A stretch of 6,919 nucleotides of DNA from Bacteroidota bacterium (GTDB taxonomy: Bacteria > Bacteroidota > Bacteroidia > NS11-12g > UBA955). The stretch is from contig RGEC01000121.1 of the NCBI GenBank assembly GCA_009918425.1, forward strand, positions 1-6,919, read 5' to 3'. Below, piece by piece: positions 5,351 through 6,919 of the stretch. Every line of letters begins with the position of its first letter. Position 1 is the first letter of the stretch. A program made the position numbers and the translations under genes. Under the pieces are notes generated by a model that saw only the letters and a list, made by a program, of their open reading frames with translations, ran no database searches and had not been told where the DNA came from.

Positions 5351-6853
5351 ATGATTGCCCCTGTCATACATTGGTATTTTAAACAGCGCTATCAGGATTT
5401 TCAACTGATGGCTTCGAGAGCCGCTGATGCCCAGGATGTCTGGTTTGAATATCTGTTGGACAAAGGAAAAGACACGGCATATGGTGAGTTTGCAGGATTT
5501 AAAAACATTCGCAATTACGCCCAATGGAAAGAAATGGTGCCGGTGGCAAATTATGAAGACCTTAAACCGTGGATTGAACGCACCATGGAAGGCGAACAAG
5601 GTGTTTTATGGCCGGAAGAAATTACCTGGTTTGCCAAAAGCAGCGGAACCACAGGCAATACCGCCAAGTTTATTCCCATCAGCTACGAAAGCCTGGAAGA
5701 CAACCACTTCAAAGGAACCAAAGATATATTAACCCTTTTTTGTGCTGAAAACCCGGAGTCTGAAATGTTTCAGGGCAAAGCACTGCTTATCGGCGGAAGC
5801 CATAAAATAAACCAGCTTAACACGCGTGGTTATTACGGCGATCTGAGTGCTGTTCTGATTAACCATATGCCTGTTTGGGCGAACTTTAAATCTACACCCG
5901 ACCTTAGCATAGCCCTAATGGACAACTGGGAGGAAAAGGTAGAAACCATGGCCCAGGCCACCATTAATGAAGATGTTACCAGTATTAGCGGTGTGCCTAC
6001 ATGGACATTGGTGCTTTTCAAAAGAATACTGGAAATAACCGGTAAAAAACACATGCACGAAGTATGGCCAAACCTTGAATTGTTCATTCATGGCGGCGTG
6101 AGTTTTACTCCTTATCGCGAACAGTTTAAACAACTGCTGCCCAATCCCCAAATGCGCTATGTAGAAACCTACAATGCCAGTGAAGGATTCTTTGGTGTGC
6201 AATACTCCTCAGCCAGTTCCGATATGCTGCTGGTAACCGACCATGGCGTTTTTTATGAGTTCTATCCTGTAAACGAAGGCCCTGAAGCGGCTGTTCAGCT
6301 TAGGGATGTAAAACCCGGAGTAAACTATGCCGTCATGATTACCACCACGGGTGGTTTGTGGCGCTACAACCTTGGTGACACTATTCAATTTAGTAGCACC
6401 AGCCCTTATCTTTTTAAAATTTCCGGACGAACCAAACTCTATATCAACGCCTTTGGTGAAGAGCTGGTAATCGAAAATGCGGACACTGCCATTGCTGCCG
6501 CAGCCGGAAAGTCGGGGGCTGTTATAGAAGAATATACAGCGGCTCCCGTATTTATGACCGACACCGAACCCGGTCACGAATGGCTAATTGAATTTTCGGT
6601 GCCTCCGGCAGACATGGATGTTTTCACCGGTTTGCTTGATGAACACCTGAAGGCCTGCAATGGCGATTACGCTGCCAAAAGGCAGGGAGATTTGGCTATG
6701 AAAATGCCAAAAATAATGGCGGTGCCTGCGGGTACTTTTCAGCAATGGCTAAAACAGAAAGGCAAACTGGGCGGGCAACACAAGGTGCCGCGTCTGAGCA
6801 ACGACAGAAGTATTCTGGAGGACATTCTCAAAACCCTTCAGCAAACCGCCTGA
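5351..6853 (+). CDS. GH3-family acyl-acid amido synthetase
   Basis: This 500-aa protein belongs to the GH3 family of the ANL adenylating superfamily. Plant members adenylate a carboxylic acid (jasmonate, auxin, benzoates) and join it to an amino acid; bacterial members are largely uncharacterised. Motifs in order are the P-loop-like 'AKSSGTTGNTAKFIPIS' (95-111), 'YNASEGFFG' (274-282), 'YNLGDTIQF' (339-347), 'SGRTKLYINAFGEEL' (358-372, hinge before the C-terminal domain) and 'GGQHKVPRLSND' (474-485), which carries the lysine K478 matching the plant 'KxPR' motif. All catalytic motifs look intact, and the length is in the usual bacterial range. There is no signal peptide, so it is expected in the cytoplasm. 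No amino-acid or acyl pathway genes are adjacent, so the substrate cannot be inferred. A six-codon reading frame (5328-5348) lies just ahead of the ATG. Confidence 0.9.
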   Translation: MIAPVIHWYFKQRYQDFQLMASRAADAQDVWFEYLLDKGKDTAYGEFAGFKNIRNYAQWKEMVPVANYEDLKPWIERTMEGEQGVLWPEEITWFAKSSGTTGNTAKFIPISYESLEDNHFKGTKDILTLFCAENPESEMFQGKALLIGGSHKINQLNTRGYYGDLSAVLINHMPVWANFKSTPDLSIALMDNWEEKVETMAQATINEDVTSISGVPTWTLVLFKRILEITGKKHMHEVWPNLELFIHGGVSFTPYREQFKQLLPNPQMRYVETYNASEGFFGVQYSSASSDMLLVTDHGVFYEFYPVNEGPEAAVQLRDVKPGVNYAVMITTTGGLWRYNLGDTIQFSSTSPYLFKISGRTKLYINAFGEELVIENADTAIAAAAGKSGAVIEEYTAAPVFMTDTEPGHEWLIEFSVPPADMDVFTGLLDEHLKACNGDYAAKRQGDLAMKMPKIMAVPAGTFQQWLKQKGKLGGQHKVPRLSNDRSILEDILKTLQQTA

Positions 6854-6855
6854 GA

Positions 6856-6886
6856 TTGGTCATCTGAAAAGCCCGTTGTATCTTCG
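6856..6886 (+). promoter_or_regulatory. Predicted promoter of the next gene
   Basis: TTG at 6856-6858 and TATCTTCG at 6879-6886 (TAnnTTTG with one change, a common variant) are 20 nt apart. The element starts 2 nt after the GH3 stop codon, so the next gene has its own promoter. Confidence 0.5.
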
Positions 6887-6890
6887 CCCC

Positions 6891-6919
6891 ATGTACGGAG
6901 CGTTTCAGCAACACTTGCA
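6891..6919 (+). CDS. Possible start of another gene (truncated by the window end)
   Basis: ATG at 6891 opens a frame reading MYGAFQQHL to the end of the window without a stop. It follows a predicted -7 element by only 4 nt, so the transcript would be nearly leaderless. The true start may instead lie beyond the window. Nine residues are too few to name a product. The opening resembles the N-termini of some PLP-dependent alpha-oxoamine synthases, but I do not rely on that. Confidence 0.35.

Overview
The window looks like a chromosomal segment from a member of the Bacteroidota. Three signals support this: two adjacent secreted proteins that end in type IX secretion (T9SS) type A sorting domains, promoters of the Bacteroidota type (-33 TTG and -7 TAnnTTTG), and a RicT/PSP1 protein with the Cys-rich N-terminus I associate with this phylum. 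Base composition and gene style look uniform. I see no insertion sequence, phage gene, tRNA, rRNA or CRISPR array.

Layout, left to right. 1-895 (+): the 3' end of a T9SS cargo gene, overlapping by 8 nt a complete 240-aa T9SS cargo gene of unknown function. 925-2601 (+): a promoter and 5'-leader hairpin, then menC (o-succinylbenzoate synthase, menaquinone biosynthesis), then 25 nt later a DUF3050-family gene that seems to have lost an internal block carrying the family's best-conserved motif. 2632-2655: a bidirectional terminator between convergent genes. 2674-3276 (-): Mn-type superoxide dismutase. 3277-3351: a short divergent promoter region. 3352-3924 (+): a PnuC-type vitamin/nucleoside transporter. 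3936-5291 (+): promoter, leader hairpin and ricT. 5296-6853 (+): promoter and a GH3-family acyl-acid amido synthetase. 6856-6919: a promoter and the probable first codons of another gene.

The genes do not form one pathway. They read as a set of short transcription units: quinone biosynthesis (menC), oxidative-stress defence (SOD), NAD or thiamine precursor uptake (PnuC) and mRNA processing (RicT), plus two poorly understood genes (DUF3050, GH3).

The points most worth following up are the internally deleted DUF3050 protein, the apparent trade-off between -33 and -7 promoter elements across six promoters, the hairpins at the very 5' end of two leaders, and the unknown substrate of the GH3 enzyme. 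I do not see convincing evidence for a new multi-gene system.
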